Of a DNA stretch of 64,000 nucleotides, positions 23,464 through 34,193 are shown in pieces (the stretch's first letter is position 1; each line of letters starts with the position of its first letter). A program made the position numbers and the translations under genes. Origin of the DNA: Sinimarinibacterium sp. NLF-5-8 (GTDB taxonomy: Bacteria > Pseudomonadota > Gammaproteobacteria > Nevskiales > Nevskiaceae); the NCBI RefSeq assembly GCF_010092425.1, contig NZ_CP048030.1, forward strand, positions 930,001-994,000, given 5' to 3'. The notes under the pieces were generated by a model that ran no database searches, had not been told where the DNA came from, and worked only from the letters and a program-made list of their open reading frames with translations.

Positions 23464-24586
23464 GGCAGGTGAGGGTTGCGCCGTCATCGGCGTGGGGTTC
23501 AAAAGGAATCAGCACCCGAAAAAGGGTACTGCCGGGACGGCTTTCGCATTCGATCAGGCCGCCATGCTGCTGCATGATGGACTGGGCGATCGGCAGGCCC
23601 AGGCCGGTGCCCTGGGAGCGGCCGGTGACCATGGGGTAGAACACGGTTTCCAAAATGGCGGCGTCGATGCCGGGGCCGTTGTCTTCGATTTCGATCAGGC
23701 ACACCAGCGGATGCCGATGGGTGCCAATGGTGCACTGCCGCAGCACCCGTGAGCGGATGATGATGCGTGGCAGGCTTTGCGCGCGCACGGGCATTTCGGT
23801 CAGCGATTGGGCGGCGTTGCGCAGGATGTTGAGGATCACCTGGATCAGTTGATCCATATCGCCCCACAGTTCCGGCAGGCTGGGGTCGTAGTCACGAATG
23901 ATGCCGATGGCGTTGCCGACTTCGGCCTGGATCACCAGACGCACGCGCTCCAGAACCTGATGGATGTTGAGCCGTTTGAACGCCAGCGGTTTGCGCGCGT
24001 CGAGCATGCGGTCGGCAAGGTTTCGCAGCCGGTCGGCTTCGCTGATGATGACTTCGGTGTATTCGAGCAGTTCGGCGCGGCTGAGCTCGCGCGCCAGCAG
24101 TTGCGCGGCGCCGCGAATGCCGCCCAGCGGGTTTTTGATTTCATGGGCCATGCCGCGCACCAGCGCGCGCGTGGCCTGATTGGCGGCAAACAGGCTGTCT
24201 TCACGATTGATCCGCAACAGTCGATCCAGTGGCTGCAATTCCACCAGCAACTGTGTGGAGGACAGGGGCGTGACCGTGTAATCCACCGTGGTCGAGCGAA
24301 AGCTGCCGGGATCGCGCAGGCGCACTTCACGCTGGGTGTGCGATTGCTGGGTCAGCAGGGCGTGTTGCAGGCTGGACAAGTGCGCATCGGCGCCATCCCA
24401 AAAAATATTGAGCGGCTGCTGTTGCAGGTGAATCAGGCTGGTGGCCAGCAGTTGCTCGGCGGCGGGGTTGGCGTATTGCACGCACAAGTGGGCATCCAGC
24501 AACAACACGGCAGTGGTGAGATTCTCCAGCAGGCGTGCGGCGGCACTGTCTGTGATGAGAAAAGACCGATCTGCCGTGTTGTTCAC
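23450..24586 (-). CDS. ntrB: Nitrogen regulation sensor kinase NtrB
   Basis: 378-residue cytosolic histidine kinase/phosphatase. A PAS-like domain (about 15-125) precedes His148 in GMAHEIKNPLGG and an ATPase domain with NILRNAAQS, DNGPGI and GTGLGLPIAQ. It has no membrane segments, as expected for NtrB, whose input is PII protein. It lies 24 bp after glnA and overlaps ntrC, forming the classical glnA-ntrB-ntrC operon. Confidence 0.96.
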   Translation of the reverse strand: MNNTADRSFLITDSAAARLLENLTTAVLLLDAHLCVQYANPAAEQLLATSLIHLQQQPLNIFWDGADAHLSSLQHALLTQQSHTQREVRLRDPGSFRSTTVDYTVTPLSSTQLLVELQPLDRLLRINREDSLFAANQATRALVRGMAHEIKNPLGGIRGAAQLLARELSRAELLEYTEVIISEADRLRNLADRMLDARKPLAFKRLNIHQVLERVRLVIQAEVGNAIGIIRDYDPSLPELWGDMDQLIQVILNILRNAAQSLTEMPVRAQSLPRIIIRSRVLRQCTIGTHRHPLVCLIEIEDNGPGIDAAILETVFYPMVTGRSQGTGLGLPIAQSIMQQHGGLIECESRPGSTLFRVLIPFEPHADDGATLTCHDPS

Positions 24587-24610
24587 GAGAGGACTATTGG
24601 AAATGAAGGG

Positions 24611-26017
24611 CTACAGACTGTAATACATGTCGAATTCAACCGGATGGACAGCCTGGCGCAGACGGGTCACTTCGGCCATCTTGGTTTCAACATAGGCATC
24701 GAGCATGTCGGCGGTGAACACGCCGCCTTCGAGCAAAAATTGCTTGTCGGCCATCAGCGCATCCAGCGCCTGATCGAGGCTGTGTGCCACGCGCGGCACG
24801 TTGGCGGATTCCTCCGGCGGCAGGTGATAGAGGTTTTTGGTCAGCGGATCGCCGGGGTGGATCTTGTTGCGAATGCCATCCAGACCGGCCATCAGCAGTG
24901 CGGCAAAGCACAGATACGGGTTGGCGCTGGGGTCGGGAAAGCGGCATTCGATGCGGCGCGCCTTGGGGCTGTTGACCCACGGAATGCGGATCGACGCCGA
25001 GCGGTTGCTGGCCGAGTACGCCAGCATCACCGGCGCCTCAAAGCCCGGAACCAGCCGCTTGTACGAGTTGGTGCCGGGATTGGTGATGGCGTTGAGCGCG
25101 CGCGCGTGGTGGATGATGCCGCCGATGTAATACAGCGCCGTTTCCGACAGATTGGAGTAGCCGCTGCCGGAAAACAGGTTTTTGCCGTCCTTGAACAAGG
25201 ATTGGTGAACGTGCATGCCGGAGCCGTTGTCGCCCACCAGCGGCTTGGGCATGAAGGTGGCGGTTTTGCCATTGGCATGGGCGACGTTGTGCACGCAGTA
25301 CTTGAGGATCTGCACTTCGTCGGCCTTGCTGACCAGGGTGTTGAACGGCACGCCGATTTCGCACTGTCCGGCGTTGGCCACTTCATGATGGTGTACTTCG
25401 ATATCCAGCCCCATGGCTTGCATGGCGCTGCACATGGCGGTGCGCAACCCTTGCAGGGAATCCACCGGCGGCACCGGGAAATAGCCGCCTTTGACGCGCG
25501 GCCGGTGGCCGGGGTTGCTGCCTTCCATCGCCAGCTCGTTGGCCCATGCCCCTTCGGCTGAGTGGATGACAAAGCTGGCTTCTTGCATCTGCGTCTTCCA
25601 TTGCACCGCATCAAAGACGAAGAACTCCGGCTCCGGGCCAAAATAGGCGGTGTCGGCAATGCCGGTGCTGCGCAGATACAGCTCGGCGCGGCGCGCGATC
25701 GAACGCGGATCGCGGTCATAGCCCTGCATGGTGCTGGGTTCGAGCACATCACTGCGGACGATGACGGTGGGTTCCGAGGCAAATGGATCCATCACCGCCG
25801 TTTGATCGTCCGGCATCAGCACCATGTCGGAGGCTTCGATCCCTTTCCAGCCGTGGATCGAGGAGCCATCAAACATCTTGCCGTTTTCGAACGCATCGGC
25901 GCCCATGGCCTGTGCGGGAAAGGTGACATGCTGCTCCTTGCCCAGCGTATCGGTAAAGCGCAGATCGACCCAGCGCGCGTGGTGTTCCTGGATCAGGGAT
26001 TGAGTTTTTGACGACAT
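24611..26017 (-). CDS. glnA: Glutamine synthetase type I
   Basis: 468-residue GSI-beta enzyme making glutamine from glutamate and ammonium. Tyr397 in [11 protein letters not shown] is exactly at the adenylylation position of E. coli GlnA. Metal and substrate motifs [16 protein letters not shown] and the NRSASIRIP block are present. Start [10 protein letters not shown] at 26017. A consensus sigma-54 promoter and two NtrC-like sites lie upstream, and ntrB-ntrC follow. Confidence 0.98.
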   Translation of the reverse strand: MSSKTQSLIQEHHARWVDLRFTDTLGKEQHVTFPAQAMGADAFENGKMFDGSSIHGWKGIEASDMVLMPDDQTAVMDPFASEPTVIVRSDVLEPSTMQGYDRDPRSIARRAELYLRSTGIADTAYFGPEPEFFVFDAVQWKTQMQEASFVIHSAEGAWANELAMEGSNPGHRPRVKGGYFPVPPVDSLQGLRTAMCSAMQAMGLDIEVHHHEVANAGQCEIGVPFNTLVSKADEVQILKYCVHNVAHANGKTATFMPKPLVGDNGSGMHVHQSLFKDGKNLFSGSGYSNLSETALYYIGGIIHHARALNAITNPGTNSYKRLVPGFEAPVMLAYSASNRSASIRIPWVNSPKARRIECRFPDPSANPYLCFAALLMAGLDGIRNKIHPGDPLTKNLYHLPPEESANVPRVAHSLDQALDALMADKQFLLEGGVFTADMLDAYVETKMAEVTRLRQAVHPVEFDMYYSL

Positions 26018-26041
26018 GAGAACGCTTCCAGTGTATGAGAG

Positions 26042-26062
26042 GCGTGATGACTCGCATCACGC
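26042..26062 (-). promoter_or_regulatory. Inverted repeat at the glnA transcription start
   Basis: GCGTGATG-ACTCG-CATCACGC is a perfect 8-bp inverted repeat covering the start predicted from the sigma-54 promoter (near 26061). It would form a 5'-terminal hairpin on the glnA mRNA, or serve as a binding site. Confidence 0.6.
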
Positions 26063-26072
26063 ATGAGCAACA

Positions 26073-26087
26073 GCAAAATGCGTGCCA
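26073..26087 (-). promoter_or_regulatory. Sigma-54 promoter of glnA
   Basis: Minus strand reads TGGCAC-GCATT-TTGC, an exact -24/-12 consensus. Predicted start near 26061, 44 bases before the glnA start codon. Confidence 0.92.
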
Positions 26088-26161
26088 TTGATCCACAGCC
26101 CCCGTCATCCTCATGCAGCACTGCGCAAATGCCCTTGCACGGTCAACATCACCCGGCAGAA

Positions 26162-26178
26162 CGCGCCATAAAGGTGCG
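26162..26178 (-). promoter_or_regulatory. NtrC-like site 2 upstream of glnA
   Basis: CGCGCCA-TAA-AGGTGCG matches 10 of 14 fixed positions of the NtrC palindrome. Its centre is about 109 bases upstream of the predicted start, matching the -108 site of E. coli glnA. Confidence 0.6.
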
Positions 26179-26193
26179 GCAGTGGCGCTGGCG

Positions 26194-26210
26194 TGCACCA
26201 CAATGGGGCG
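26194..26210 (-). promoter_or_regulatory. NtrC-like site 1 upstream of glnA
   Basis: TGCACCA-CAA-TGGGGCG matches 12 of 14 fixed positions. Its centre is about 141 bases upstream of the predicted start and 32 bp from the other site, matching the -140 site and spacing in E. coli. Confidence 0.7.
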
Positions 26211-26263
26211 TGCCGCCCCCGTATCGCGCAAGCCTTGCAGGCGGCGGTTGAATGTTTTTTTCG

Positions 26264-26292
26264 TGGACGCTCAGAGCATCCTTCCCTATAAT
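26264..26292 (+). promoter_or_regulatory. carA: Sigma-70 promoter of carAB
   Basis: TGGACG (26264-26269), 17-bp spacer, TATAAT (26287-26292). Predicted start near 26299, giving a leader of about 108 bases before carA. Confidence 0.75.
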
Positions 26293-26309
26293 GTCGGGCT
26301 AATCCTTGG

Positions 26310-26333
26310 ACGGGGGCACACAGCCCCCGTTTT
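26310..26333 (+). terminator. Hairpin in the carAB leader (possible attenuator)
   Basis: ACGGGGGC and GCCCCCGT form an 8-bp stem with loop ACACA, followed by TTTTAG. It begins about 11 bases after the predicted carA transcription start. The T-run is short, so termination may be partial. The remaining glnA-carA gap shows nothing else beyond the sites listed. Confidence 0.5.
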
Positions 26334-26406
26334 AGTGTGAGATCGTTTGATCTCAACCCGATCATTGCCTGAATTACCGCCTGCATCACCAGGATTAGAA
26401 CAACCC

Positions 26407-27549
26407 ATGTCAGCACTCAAACCGGCTTTACTCGCCCTCGCGGATGGTTCCATTTTCAAGGGCGTTTCCGTCGGTTACGACGGACAAACGGTCGGCGAGG
26501 TGGTCTTCAATACCGCAATGAGCGGCTATCAGGAGATCATGACCGATCCTTCGTATCGGCAGCAGATCGTCACCTTGACGTATCCCCATATCGGTAACGT
26601 CGGCACCAACGCCGATGACGCCGAATCCGACCGCGTGCATATTGCCGGTCTGGTGATGCGTGAAGTCCCCCGCAAGCCCAGCAGCTACCGCTCGACCGAG
26701 GATTTTCGAGCCTACCTGGCCGCCAATAAAGTCGTGGCGATTGCCGAAATCGATACCCGCCGCCTGACCCGGCTGCTGCGCACCTCGGGCGCGCAGGTGG
26801 GCTGCATCGTTGCCGGTGACAACATCGACGCTGCGCAGGCCATTGCCGAGGCGCGCGCGCATGGCGGGCTCAAGGGGGTTGATCTGGCCAAGGTGGTCAC
26901 CACCCCCACGCCTTATCCGTGGACCCAGGGATCGTGGAGTCTGGCCACCAATCAACCTGCCGAGCATCCTGCGGGCGAAGGGCGCTTTCATGTCGTGGCG
27001 TTTGACTTTGGGGTCAAGCGCAACATGCTGCGAATGCTGGTGGATCGCGGCTGCCGGGTCACGGTGGTGCCCGCCCAGACATCTGCCGCAGACGTACTGG
27101 CGCTCAAACCCGATGGGGTGATGTTGTCCAATGGCCCCGGCGATCCCGAACCCTGTGATTACGCCATTGCCATGGTGCGTGAATTACTCCAGCGCAAGTT
27201 ACCGCTGTTTGGTATTTGCCTGGGGCATCAGATTCTGGGTCTGGCCGTAGGTGCCAAAACCATGAAGATGAAGTTTGGCCATCACGGCACCAATCATCCG
27301 GTTCAGAATCTGCGCACGGGTCAGGTTCTGATCACTGCCCAGAATCATGGGTTTGCGATTGACGAATCAACACTGCCGACGCGCGTGGAAACCACGCATC
27401 GTTCGTTGTTTGATGGCAGCAACCAGGGGATTCGCGTGCTGGATGCGCCGGCATTCAGCTTTCAGGGTCATCCCGAGGCCAGCTCCGGGCCGCATGATGT
27501 CAGCGACCTGTTTGACCAATTCATCGACTCAATGGCCGCGCACGCCTGA
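26407..27549 (+). CDS. carA: Carbamoyl-phosphate synthase small subunit
   Basis: 380-residue glutamine amidotransferase subunit supplying ammonia to CarB for arginine and pyrimidine synthesis. The class I triad is visible: Cys271 in FGICLGHQ and His355/Glu357 in FQGHPEAS. The start [11 protein letters not shown] fits the family. It diverges from glnA, so glutamine synthesis and a major glutamine consumer share one control region. Confidence 0.97.
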   Translation: MSALKPALLALADGSIFKGVSVGYDGQTVGEVVFNTAMSGYQEIMTDPSYRQQIVTLTYPHIGNVGTNADDAESDRVHIAGLVMREVPRKPSSYRSTEDFRAYLAANKVVAIAEIDTRRLTRLLRTSGAQVGCIVAGDNIDAAQAIAEARAHGGLKGVDLAKVVTTPTPYPWTQGSWSLATNQPAEHPAGEGRFHVVAFDFGVKRNMLRMLVDRGCRVTVVPAQTSAADVLALKPDGVMLSNGPGDPEPCDYAIAMVRELLQRKLPLFGICLGHQILGLAVGAKTMKMKFGHHGTNHPVQNLRTGQVLITAQNHGFAIDESTLPTRVETTHRSLFDGSNQGIRVLDAPAFSFQGHPEASSGPHDVSDLFDQFIDSMAAHA

Positions 27550-27609
27550 CGCATTCCGGCCATCAGTGAGTTTGTTCAACATATTCCACTTCAATAGAAA
27601 AGAGCCAAA

Positions 27610-30600
27610 ATGCCAAAGCGCACAGACCTCAAAAGCATCCTCATCATTGGTGCAGGCCCGATCGTCATCGGGCAGGCGTGCGAGTTTGACTACTCCGGCG
27701 CGCAGGCCTGTAAAGCGCTGCGACAGGAAGGCTATCGAGTCATTCTGGTGAACTCGAACCCGGCCACGATCATGACCGATCCGGAAATGGCCGATGCAAC
27801 CTACATCGAGCCGATCCGCTGGCAGGCCATTCGCAAAATCATTGAAAAAGAGCGCCCTGATGCGGTGCTGCCAACGATGGGCGGGCAAACGGCGCTGAAC
27901 TGCGCGCTGGATCTGGCGCATCACGGCGTGCTCGAAAAATACGGTGTTGAGCTGATCGGCGCGCGCGAGCAGGCGATTGACGTGGCCGAAGATCGCCTGA
28001 AGTTTCGCGATGCGATGACCGAAATCGGTCTGGAATCGGCGCGTTCCGGCGTGGCGCACACCATGGAAGAGGCGCGCAAGATCCAGTCTGATGTGGGCTT
28101 TCCGGCGATCATCCGCCCCAGTTTCACCTTGGGCGGCACCGGCGGCGGCATTGCCTATAACGTCGATGAGTTTGAGCAGATCGTCGCGCGCGGGCTGGAT
28201 TTGTCGCCCACCAACGAGGTGCTGATCGAAGAATCGCTGCTCGGCTGGAAAGAGTTCGAGATGGAGGTGGTGCGCGACAGCAAAGACAACTGCATCATCA
28301 TCTGCTCGATCGAAAACTTTGATCCGATGGGCGTGCACACCGGTGACTCCATCACCGTGGCGCCCGCACAAACGCTGACCGACAAGGAATACGAAAAAAT
28401 GCGCGATGCCAGCATCGCCATTTTGCGCAAGATCGGCGTGGATACCGGCGGCTCCAACGTGCAGTTTGCCGTGGACCCCAGGACCGGTCGCCAGATCGTC
28501 ATTGAAATGAACCCGCGCGTGTCGCGCTCCTCGGCGCTGGCCTCCAAGGCCACGGGTTTTCCGATTGCCAAGATCGCCGCCAAGCTGGCCGTGGGCTACA
28601 CGCTGGACGAGTTGCAAAACGACATCACCGGCGGGCTGACCCCGGCCTCGTTCGAACCGAGCATCGACTACGTCGTCACCAAAATCCCGCGCTTTACCTT
28701 TGAAAAGTTTCCGCAGGCCGATTCGCGCCTGACCACGCAGATGAAAGCGGTGGGCGAGGTCATGGCCATTGGCCGTAACTTCCAGGAATCCCTGCAAAAA
28801 GCCATTCGCGGCCTTGAGGTCGGTTCGGATGGCTTTGATCCGCAAGTGCCGGATTATTCCAGCGAGTCAATCAACAAAATCCGCACCGAGCTGGCGATTC
28901 CGCGCGCGCAGCGCCTGTGGTTTTTGGGTGATGCCTTCCGCGCCGGGATGAGCGTTGACGATGTCTTTCAACTGTCCAAAATCGACCCGTGGTTTCTGGA
29001 TCAGGTCGAAGAAATTCTCGCCACCGAAAAGCAAGTCTCCGAACAAAGCATTGGCACCCTCGATGCGGACGATCTGCGTCGCTACAAACGCATGGGCTTT
29101 TCCGACGCACGCCTGTCCAAGCTGCTGGGCGTCAAGGAAGATGCGGTGCGTCGCATCCGTCACCAAAACGGCATTCGCCCGATCTACAAGCGCGTGGATA
29201 CCTGCGCAGCAGAATTCCCGACTTCCAGCGCCTATCTGTATTCCAGCTATGACGAAGAATGTGAAGCCGAACCGAGCGCGCGCGACAAGATCGTGATCCT
29301 GGGCGGCGGCCCCAACCGCATTGGTCAAGGCATCGAGTTTGACTACTGCTGCGTTCACGCTGCACTGGCGCTGCGTGAAGATGGCTATGAAACCATCATG
29401 ATCAACTGCAACCCGGAAACGGTTTCCACCGACTACGACACCTCCGATCGCCTCTACTTTGAGCCGCTGACATTCGAAGATGTCATGGAAATCATCGAGC
29501 TGGAAAAACCCAAGGGCGTGATCGTGCAGTTTGGCGGGCAAACGCCGCTCAAACTGGCACAGCGCCTGGAAGCTGCAGGCGCGCCGATCATCGGCACTTC
29601 GCCGGATGCGATTGATTTGGCAGAAGACCGTGAACGCTTCCAGAAACTGGTCGAAAAACTCGGTTTGTTGCAGCCGCCCAATGGCACCGCCACATCGGAG
29701 CAACAAGCGCTAACGGTTGCGCGCGATGTGAAATACCCGCTGGTGGTGCGGCCTTCGTATGTCCTCGGTGGCCGCGCGATGGAAATCGTCCACGACGATG
29801 ACGATCTGCTGCGCTACATGCGCGAGGCCGTGCGCGTGTCCAATGACTCCCCGGTGTTGCTCGACCACTTCTTGAACAATGCGATTGAAGTGGATGTGGA
29901 CGCACTGGCCGACGGCACCGATGTGATCATCGGCGGCATCATGGAGCACATCGAGGAGGCCGGGGTGCATTCCGGCGACTCAGCCTGCTCACTGCCGGCG
30001 TATTCGCTGCCGCAGTCGGTACAGGATGAAATCCGCCGCCAGATCGTGGCGCTGGCCAAGGCGCTGAACGTGGTGGGCTTGATGAACACCCAGTTTGCCG
30101 TGCAAGGTGAAAAGGTCTATCTGCTGGAGGTCAACCCGCGCGCGTCACGAACCTCGCCGTTTGTGTCCAAAGCCACGGGGCGGCCGCTGGCCAAGATTGC
30201 TTCGCGTTGCATGGCCGGACAATCGCTCAAATCACAAGGCATCACCGGCGAAATTATTCCCCCGTATTTTTCGGTCAAGGAAGCCGTATTTCCGTTCAAT
30301 AAGTTCCCTACAGTCGATCCGCTGCTCGGGCCGGAAATGCGCTCGACCGGCGAAGTCATGGGCACCGGCCTGACTTTTGGCGAGGCCTTTCACAAGGCCA
30401 TTCTCGCCGGCGGCATGAACATCCCGCGCAACGGGCAGGCGTTTATCTCGGTTCGCGATCAGGACAAGAGCAAGGTCGTGGCACTGGCCAGAACGCTGGC
30501 CGAAAAGGGCTTCAAACTGTTTGCCACGCATGGCACAGCTGCGGTGATCCAGCAGGCCGGCATTCAGTGTCAGGGCGTCAACAAGGTCAAGGAAGGTCGC

Positions 30601-30825
30601 CCGCACTGCGTCGATATGATCAAAAACGGCGAGATTCAACTGATTGCCAACACCACCGAAGGCAAGCAGTCGATCGAGGAGTCGCGTTCGATCCGCGCCT
30701 CGGCGATCCAGAATCATATCTGCTACTTCACCACCCTGGCCGGTGCCATGGCGGCCGCCGCAGCCATGGAGCACATGGATGAACTGGGTGTGAATCGCCT
30801 GCAGGATTTGCACGCACAGATCTGA
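27610..30825 (+). CDS. carB: Carbamoyl-phosphate synthase large subunit
   Basis: 1071-residue synthetase with two homologous ATP-grasp halves, each opening with a nucleotide loop: [17 protein letters not shown] near the N-terminus and [17 protein letters not shown] near residue 565. A C-terminal MGS-type allosteric domain includes [12 protein letters not shown]. Length is as expected (E. coli 1073). It follows carA by 60 bp. Confidence 0.98.
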   Translation: MPKRTDLKSILIIGAGPIVIGQACEFDYSGAQACKALRQEGYRVILVNSNPATIMTDPEMADATYIEPIRWQAIRKIIEKERPDAVLPTMGGQTALNCALDLAHHGVLEKYGVELIGAREQAIDVAEDRLKFRDAMTEIGLESARSGVAHTMEEARKIQSDVGFPAIIRPSFTLGGTGGGIAYNVDEFEQIVARGLDLSPTNEVLIEESLLGWKEFEMEVVRDSKDNCIIICSIENFDPMGVHTGDSITVAPAQTLTDKEYEKMRDASIAILRKIGVDTGGSNVQFAVDPRTGRQIVIEMNPRVSRSSALASKATGFPIAKIAAKLAVGYTLDELQNDITGGLTPASFEPSIDYVVTKIPRFTFEKFPQADSRLTTQMKAVGEVMAIGRNFQESLQKAIRGLEVGSDGFDPQVPDYSSESINKIRTELAIPRAQRLWFLGDAFRAGMSVDDVFQLSKIDPWFLDQVEEILATEKQVSEQSIGTLDADDLRRYKRMGFSDARLSKLLGVKEDAVRRIRHQNGIRPIYKRVDTCAAEFPTSSAYLYSSYDEECEAEPSARDKIVILGGGPNRIGQGIEFDYCCVHAALALREDGYETIMINCNPETVSTDYDTSDRLYFEPLTFEDVMEIIELEKPKGVIVQFGGQTPLKLAQRLEAAGAPIIGTSPDAIDLAEDRERFQKLVEKLGLLQPPNGTATSEQQALTVARDVKYPLVVRPSYVLGGRAMEIVHDDDDLLRYMREAVRVSNDSPVLLDHFLNNAIEVDVDALADGTDVIIGGIMEHIEEAGVHSGDSACSLPAYSLPQSVQDEIRRQIVALAKALNVVGLMNTQFAVQGEKVYLLEVNPRASRTSPFVSKATGRPLAKIASRCMAGQSLKSQGITGEIIPPYFSVKEAVFPFNKFPTVDPLLGPEMRSTGEVMGTGLTFGEAFHKAILAGGMNIPRNGQAFISVRDQDKSKVVALARTLAEKGFKLFATHGTAAVIQQAGIQCQGVNKVKEGRPHCVDMIKNGEIQLIANTTEGKQSIEESRSIRASAIQNHICYFTTLAGAMAAAAAMEHMDELGVNRLQDLHAQI

Positions 30826-30850
30826 GCAGGGGGGGCTGCCAGTCGTCCTC

Positions 30851-30880
30851 TTGGTGCTGCTGGCAGTCGCGTAGTACCAT
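30851..30880 (+). promoter_or_regulatory. greA: Putative sigma-70 promoter of greA
   Basis: TTGGTG (30851-30856), 18-bp spacer, TACCAT (30875-30880). Predicted start near 30887, about 70 bases before the greA start codon. Confidence 0.45.
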
Positions 30881-30907
30881 AGCGCCTTCGTCTGTTGATC
30901 TTGAATA

Positions 30908-30942
30908 CCTGCCGCAGCTTGCGGCGGGTTTCTTATTTTTTT
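30908..30942 (+). terminator. Intrinsic terminator in the greA leader
   Basis: CCTGCCGCA and TGCGGCGGG form a 9-bp stem (one G-U) with loop GCT, followed by a T-rich tract TTTCTTATTTTTTT. It ends about 15 bases before the greA ATG. It can end carAB transcripts, and if the promoter at 30851 is used it lies within the greA leader and would yield a short leader RNA. Confidence 0.8.
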
Positions 30943-30957
30943 GTAAAAAAGGACATC

Positions 30958-31434
30958 ATGAGCAAAATCCCGATGACTGCACACGGCGCAGAAAAGCTGC
31001 GCGAGGAACTGCGCTATCGTAAAAGCGAACTGCGCCCCAAAATCATCGCCGATATCGAAGAAGCACGAAAACAAGGCGATCTGCGCGAAAACGCCGAATA
31101 TCACGCAGCCCGCGAACAACATGGGTTCAACGAAGGCCGCATTTCAGAACTGGAATCACGACTGGCGGCGGCACAGATCATCGACATCACGCAAATGCCT
31201 GCAACCGGCAAGGTGATCTTTGGCGTCACCGTCGATCTGGCCGACGCGGATACCGGTGATGAGCTGCGTTACCGCATCGTTGGTGAGGATGAAGCGGATG
31301 CCAAAAACGGTTTGATTTCGATCAATTCACCCATTGCGCGCGCGCTGATCGGCAAAAGTGAAGGCGATGTGGCACAGGTGATTGCGCCGGGCGGCACGCG
31401 TGAACTTGAAATTGTTCAGGTGCACTACATATAG
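30958..31434 (+). CDS. greA: Transcription elongation factor GreA
   Basis: 158-residue cleavage factor that rescues backtracked RNA polymerase. N-terminal coiled coil with [15 protein letters not shown], the acidic-tip region, and a C-terminal FKBP-like domain with [11 protein letters not shown]. The start [14 protein letters not shown] has AAGGA. An intrinsic terminator sits in its leader. Confidence 0.97.
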   Translation: MSKIPMTAHGAEKLREELRYRKSELRPKIIADIEEARKQGDLRENAEYHAAREQHGFNEGRISELESRLAAAQIIDITQMPATGKVIFGVTVDLADADTGDELRYRIVGEDEADAKNGLISINSPIARALIGKSEGDVAQVIAPGGTRELEIVQVHYI

Positions 31435-31508
31435 GGCAGTGATAACCGTGTGCACAGAGCCTCAACAGCCGGCGCACACTTGACTTATGCTCTTGTTGAT
31501 CCACGCCG

Positions 31509-32138
31509 ATGACGCAAAAACGCCGCGCAAGTTCCGCCCGCTGGCTTGCAGAACATGAAGCTGACCCCTATGTCCAGGAGGCGCGCCGCCTGGGGCTTCG
31601 CTCGCGGGCGGCATTCAAGCTCAAGGAAATCCAGGAGCGCGACAAGATCATGCGCCCGGGGCAGATTGTGGTGGATCTGGGCGCGGCGCCGGGGGGATGG
31701 AGCCAGATTGCACGTCCCATGCTGGGCGCGCGCGGACAATTGTTTGCACTGGATATTCTGCCCTTCGAGCCCATCGCCGGGGTCGATATCATCGTTGGCG
31801 ACTTTCGCGAAGATGCGGTGCTGCTGCAACTCGAAGAGCGGGTCGGGGATCAGATGGTCGATCTGGTGCTCAGTGACATGGCGCCCAATCTCAGTGGTAT
31901 TGAAATCGCCGATCAAGCCTCCAGTATGTATTTGTGTGAACTGGCGCTGGAGTTTGCCAAGGCACACCTCAAGCCACGCGGCAGCATGCTGGTCAAGGTC
32001 TTTCAGGGCGAAGGCTTTGATGCGTATCTGAAGTCGATTCGCGAAGTATTTGACAGCGTGACCATTCGCAAGCCCAAAGCGTCGCGGCCGCGCAGCAATG
32101 AAGTATATGTTTTGGCGCGCAACTTTCGTGCGGTATAG
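31509..32138 (+). CDS. rlmE: 23S rRNA (uridine2552-2'-O)-methyltransferase
   Basis: 209-residue SAM-dependent methyltransferase (RrmJ/FtsJ). The K-D-K-E catalytic tetrad is visible as Lys37 (RAAFKLKE), Asp123 (LSDMAPN), Lys163 (LVKVFQG) and Glu198 (RSNEVYV); the SAM loop is [11 protein letters not shown]. It precedes ftsH by 50 bp, the normal gammaproteobacterial order. Confidence 0.97.
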   Translation: MTQKRRASSARWLAEHEADPYVQEARRLGLRSRAAFKLKEIQERDKIMRPGQIVVDLGAAPGGWSQIARPMLGARGQLFALDILPFEPIAGVDIIVGDFREDAVLLQLEERVGDQMVDLVLSDMAPNLSGIEIADQASSMYLCELALEFAKAHLKPRGSMLVKVFQGEGFDAYLKSIREVFDSVTIRKPKASRPRSNEVYVLARNFRAV

Positions 32139-32187
32139 TGTGCGCGCAACTTCCGCATCAAAACGCAAAACCATCTGAGGACTGGCG

Positions 32188-34122
32188 TTGAACGATCTGG
32201 CTAAAAATCTGTTGCTCTGGGCGGTCATTCTCATTGTCATGATGAGCGTGTTCCAGAGTTTTTCTTCGCATACGCGCAGCCAGCCTGAACTGGCGTATTC
32301 CGAATTCATCAACCAGGTCGAGCAGGATAATGTCGCCGAGGTCTTCATCTCCGGCCAGACCATCCGCGGCCAGCTCAAGGCAGGCTCACGCTTTTCGGTC
32401 ATCAGCCCGGAAACCGACAATCGCTCGATGATCGGAACCTTGCTCGATCACAAGGTCAAGTTTACCGGCGAGGAGCCTGCGCAGACGCCTTGGTTCCTGC
32501 AACTGCTGTTCAACGCGTTTCCGATGTTGCTGCTGATCGGCGTTTGGGTGTACTTCATGCGGCAGATGCAGGGCGGCGGCGGTGGCCGTGGTGCCATGTC
32601 GTTTGGTAAAAGCCGCGCGCGCATGCTCAACGCCGATCAGGTCAAGATCACTTTCAACGACGTGGCCGGCTGCGAGGAAGCCAAGCAGGAAGTCACCGAG
32701 CTGGTGGATTTTCTCAAAGACCCCAGCAAATTCCAGAAGCTTGGCGGCAAAATCCCTCGCGGCGTTTTGATGGTCGGATCGCCCGGAACCGGCAAAACCC
32801 TGCTGGCGCGCGCCATTGCCGGCGAAGCCGGAGTGCCGTTTTTCACCATCTCCGGCTCAGATTTCGTGGAAATGTTTGTGGGCGTCGGCGCCAGCCGCGT
32901 GCGCGACATGTTCGAACAGGCCAAAAAACATGCGCCATGCATCATTTTCATTGATGAAATCGACGCCGTGGGTCGCCATCGTGGTGCAGGTTTGGGCGGC
33001 GGTCACGATGAGCGCGAGCAGACCCTGAACCAGTTACTGGTGGAAATGGACGGCTTTGAAGGCAATGAAGGCGTCATCGTCATCGCCGCGACCAACCGCC
33101 CGGATGTGCTCGACCCAGCGTTGCTGCGGCCTGGCCGCTTTGATCGGCAGGTGGTTGTGCCGTTACCGGATGTGCGTGGCCGCGAGCAAATCTTGAAAGT
33201 TCATATGCGCGCGGTACCGCTGGCTGAGAATGTCAAACCCAACATCATCGCGCGCGCAACGCCGGGCTTTTCGGGTGCGGATTTGGCAAACCTGGTCAAC
33301 GAAGCCGCCTTGTTTGCCGCGCGCGCCAACAAACGGCTGGTCGATCACGATGATTTTGAGCGTGCCAAAGACAAGATCATGATGGGCGCTGAGCGCCGCA
33401 GCATGGTCATGTCCGACGACGAAAAGCGCCTGACCGCCTATCACGAAGCCGGTCACGCCATTGTGGGGTTGAGCGTGCCGGATCATGACCCGGTTTATAA
33501 AGTCACGATCATCCCGCGCGGGCGCGCGCTCGGCGTGACCATGTTCCTGCCTGAAGAAGATCGCTACAGCCTGACGCGCGAGCGGCTGAACTCGCAGATT
33601 TGTTCGCTGTTTGGCGGGCGCCTGGCAGAAGAAATCATTTTTGGCGCGGACAAGGTCACCACCGGGGCATCCAACGACATCGAGCGGGCAACCGAGATCG
33701 CGCGCAACATGGTGACCAAATGGGGGATGTCGGATCGTCTGGGGCCGCTGTCGTACAGCGAGGACAACGGCGAGGTATTCCTCGGTAAAAGCGTGACCCA
33801 GACCAAGCACGTCTCCGACGATACCGCCCACGCGATCGATGAAGAAGTGCGTCAGGTCATCGAACGCAACTATCAGCGTGCCAAGCAAATTCTGGAATCG
33901 AATCTGGATAAGCTGCATGCGATGTCGGATGCACTGATGAAGTACGAAACCATCGACGCTGAACAGTTGCGGCGGATCATGGCCGGACAGGATCCGGGTG
34001 TGCCAGAGAGCTGGACAGACTCGGGCAGCAACAACCGCCCCGGTGGCGGCGATGCCGCGCGGCCTGCGACAAGTCCCGCCGGGACAGCGGCAACGACCAA
34101 TCCGGCCAGCCAGCAAACCTGA
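32188..34122 (+). CDS. ftsH: ATP-dependent zinc metalloprotease FtsH
   Basis: 644-residue membrane AAA+ protease. Two membrane helices (about 7-25 and 104-124) bracket a small periplasmic domain. Walker A is GSPGTGKT (197-204), where most FtsH proteins have GPPGTGKT; Walker B IIFIDEID and the zinc motif HEAGH (419-423) are intact. The C-terminal tail is rich in Thr, Ala, Pro and Gly. The start codon is TTG, with GAGG upstream. Confidence 0.97.
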   Translation: MNDLAKNLLLWAVILIVMMSVFQSFSSHTRSQPELAYSEFINQVEQDNVAEVFISGQTIRGQLKAGSRFSVISPETDNRSMIGTLLDHKVKFTGEEPAQTPWFLQLLFNAFPMLLLIGVWVYFMRQMQGGGGGRGAMSFGKSRARMLNADQVKITFNDVAGCEEAKQEVTELVDFLKDPSKFQKLGGKIPRGVLMVGSPGTGKTLLARAIAGEAGVPFFTISGSDFVEMFVGVGASRVRDMFEQAKKHAPCIIFIDEIDAVGRHRGAGLGGGHDEREQTLNQLLVEMDGFEGNEGVIVIAATNRPDVLDPALLRPGRFDRQVVVPLPDVRGREQILKVHMRAVPLAENVKPNIIARATPGFSGADLANLVNEAALFAARANKRLVDHDDFERAKDKIMMGAERRSMVMSDDEKRLTAYHEAGHAIVGLSVPDHDPVYKVTIIPRGRALGVTMFLPEEDRYSLTRERLNSQICSLFGGRLAEEIIFGADKVTTGASNDIERATEIARNMVTKWGMSDRLGPLSYSEDNGEVFLGKSVTQTKHVSDDTAHAIDEEVRQVIERNYQRAKQILESNLDKLHAMSDALMKYETIDAEQLRRIMAGQDPGVPESWTDSGSNNRPGGGDAARPATSPAGTAATTNPASQQT

Positions 34123-34147
34123 AAAAGCCTATTTTCAACGTAACGCC

Positions 34148-34178
34148 AAGCCGGTGATGATCTGCATCACCGGCTTTT
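34148..34178 (+). terminator. Hairpin with T-run after ftsH
   Basis: An 11-bp perfect stem AAGCCGGTGAT/ATCACCGGCTT with a 7-base loop, then TTTT. It ends 16 bases before folP, so it is either a partial terminator or an attenuator between ftsH and the folP-glmM genes. Confidence 0.7.
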
Positions 34179-34193
34179 ACATGCGCCCCTATC

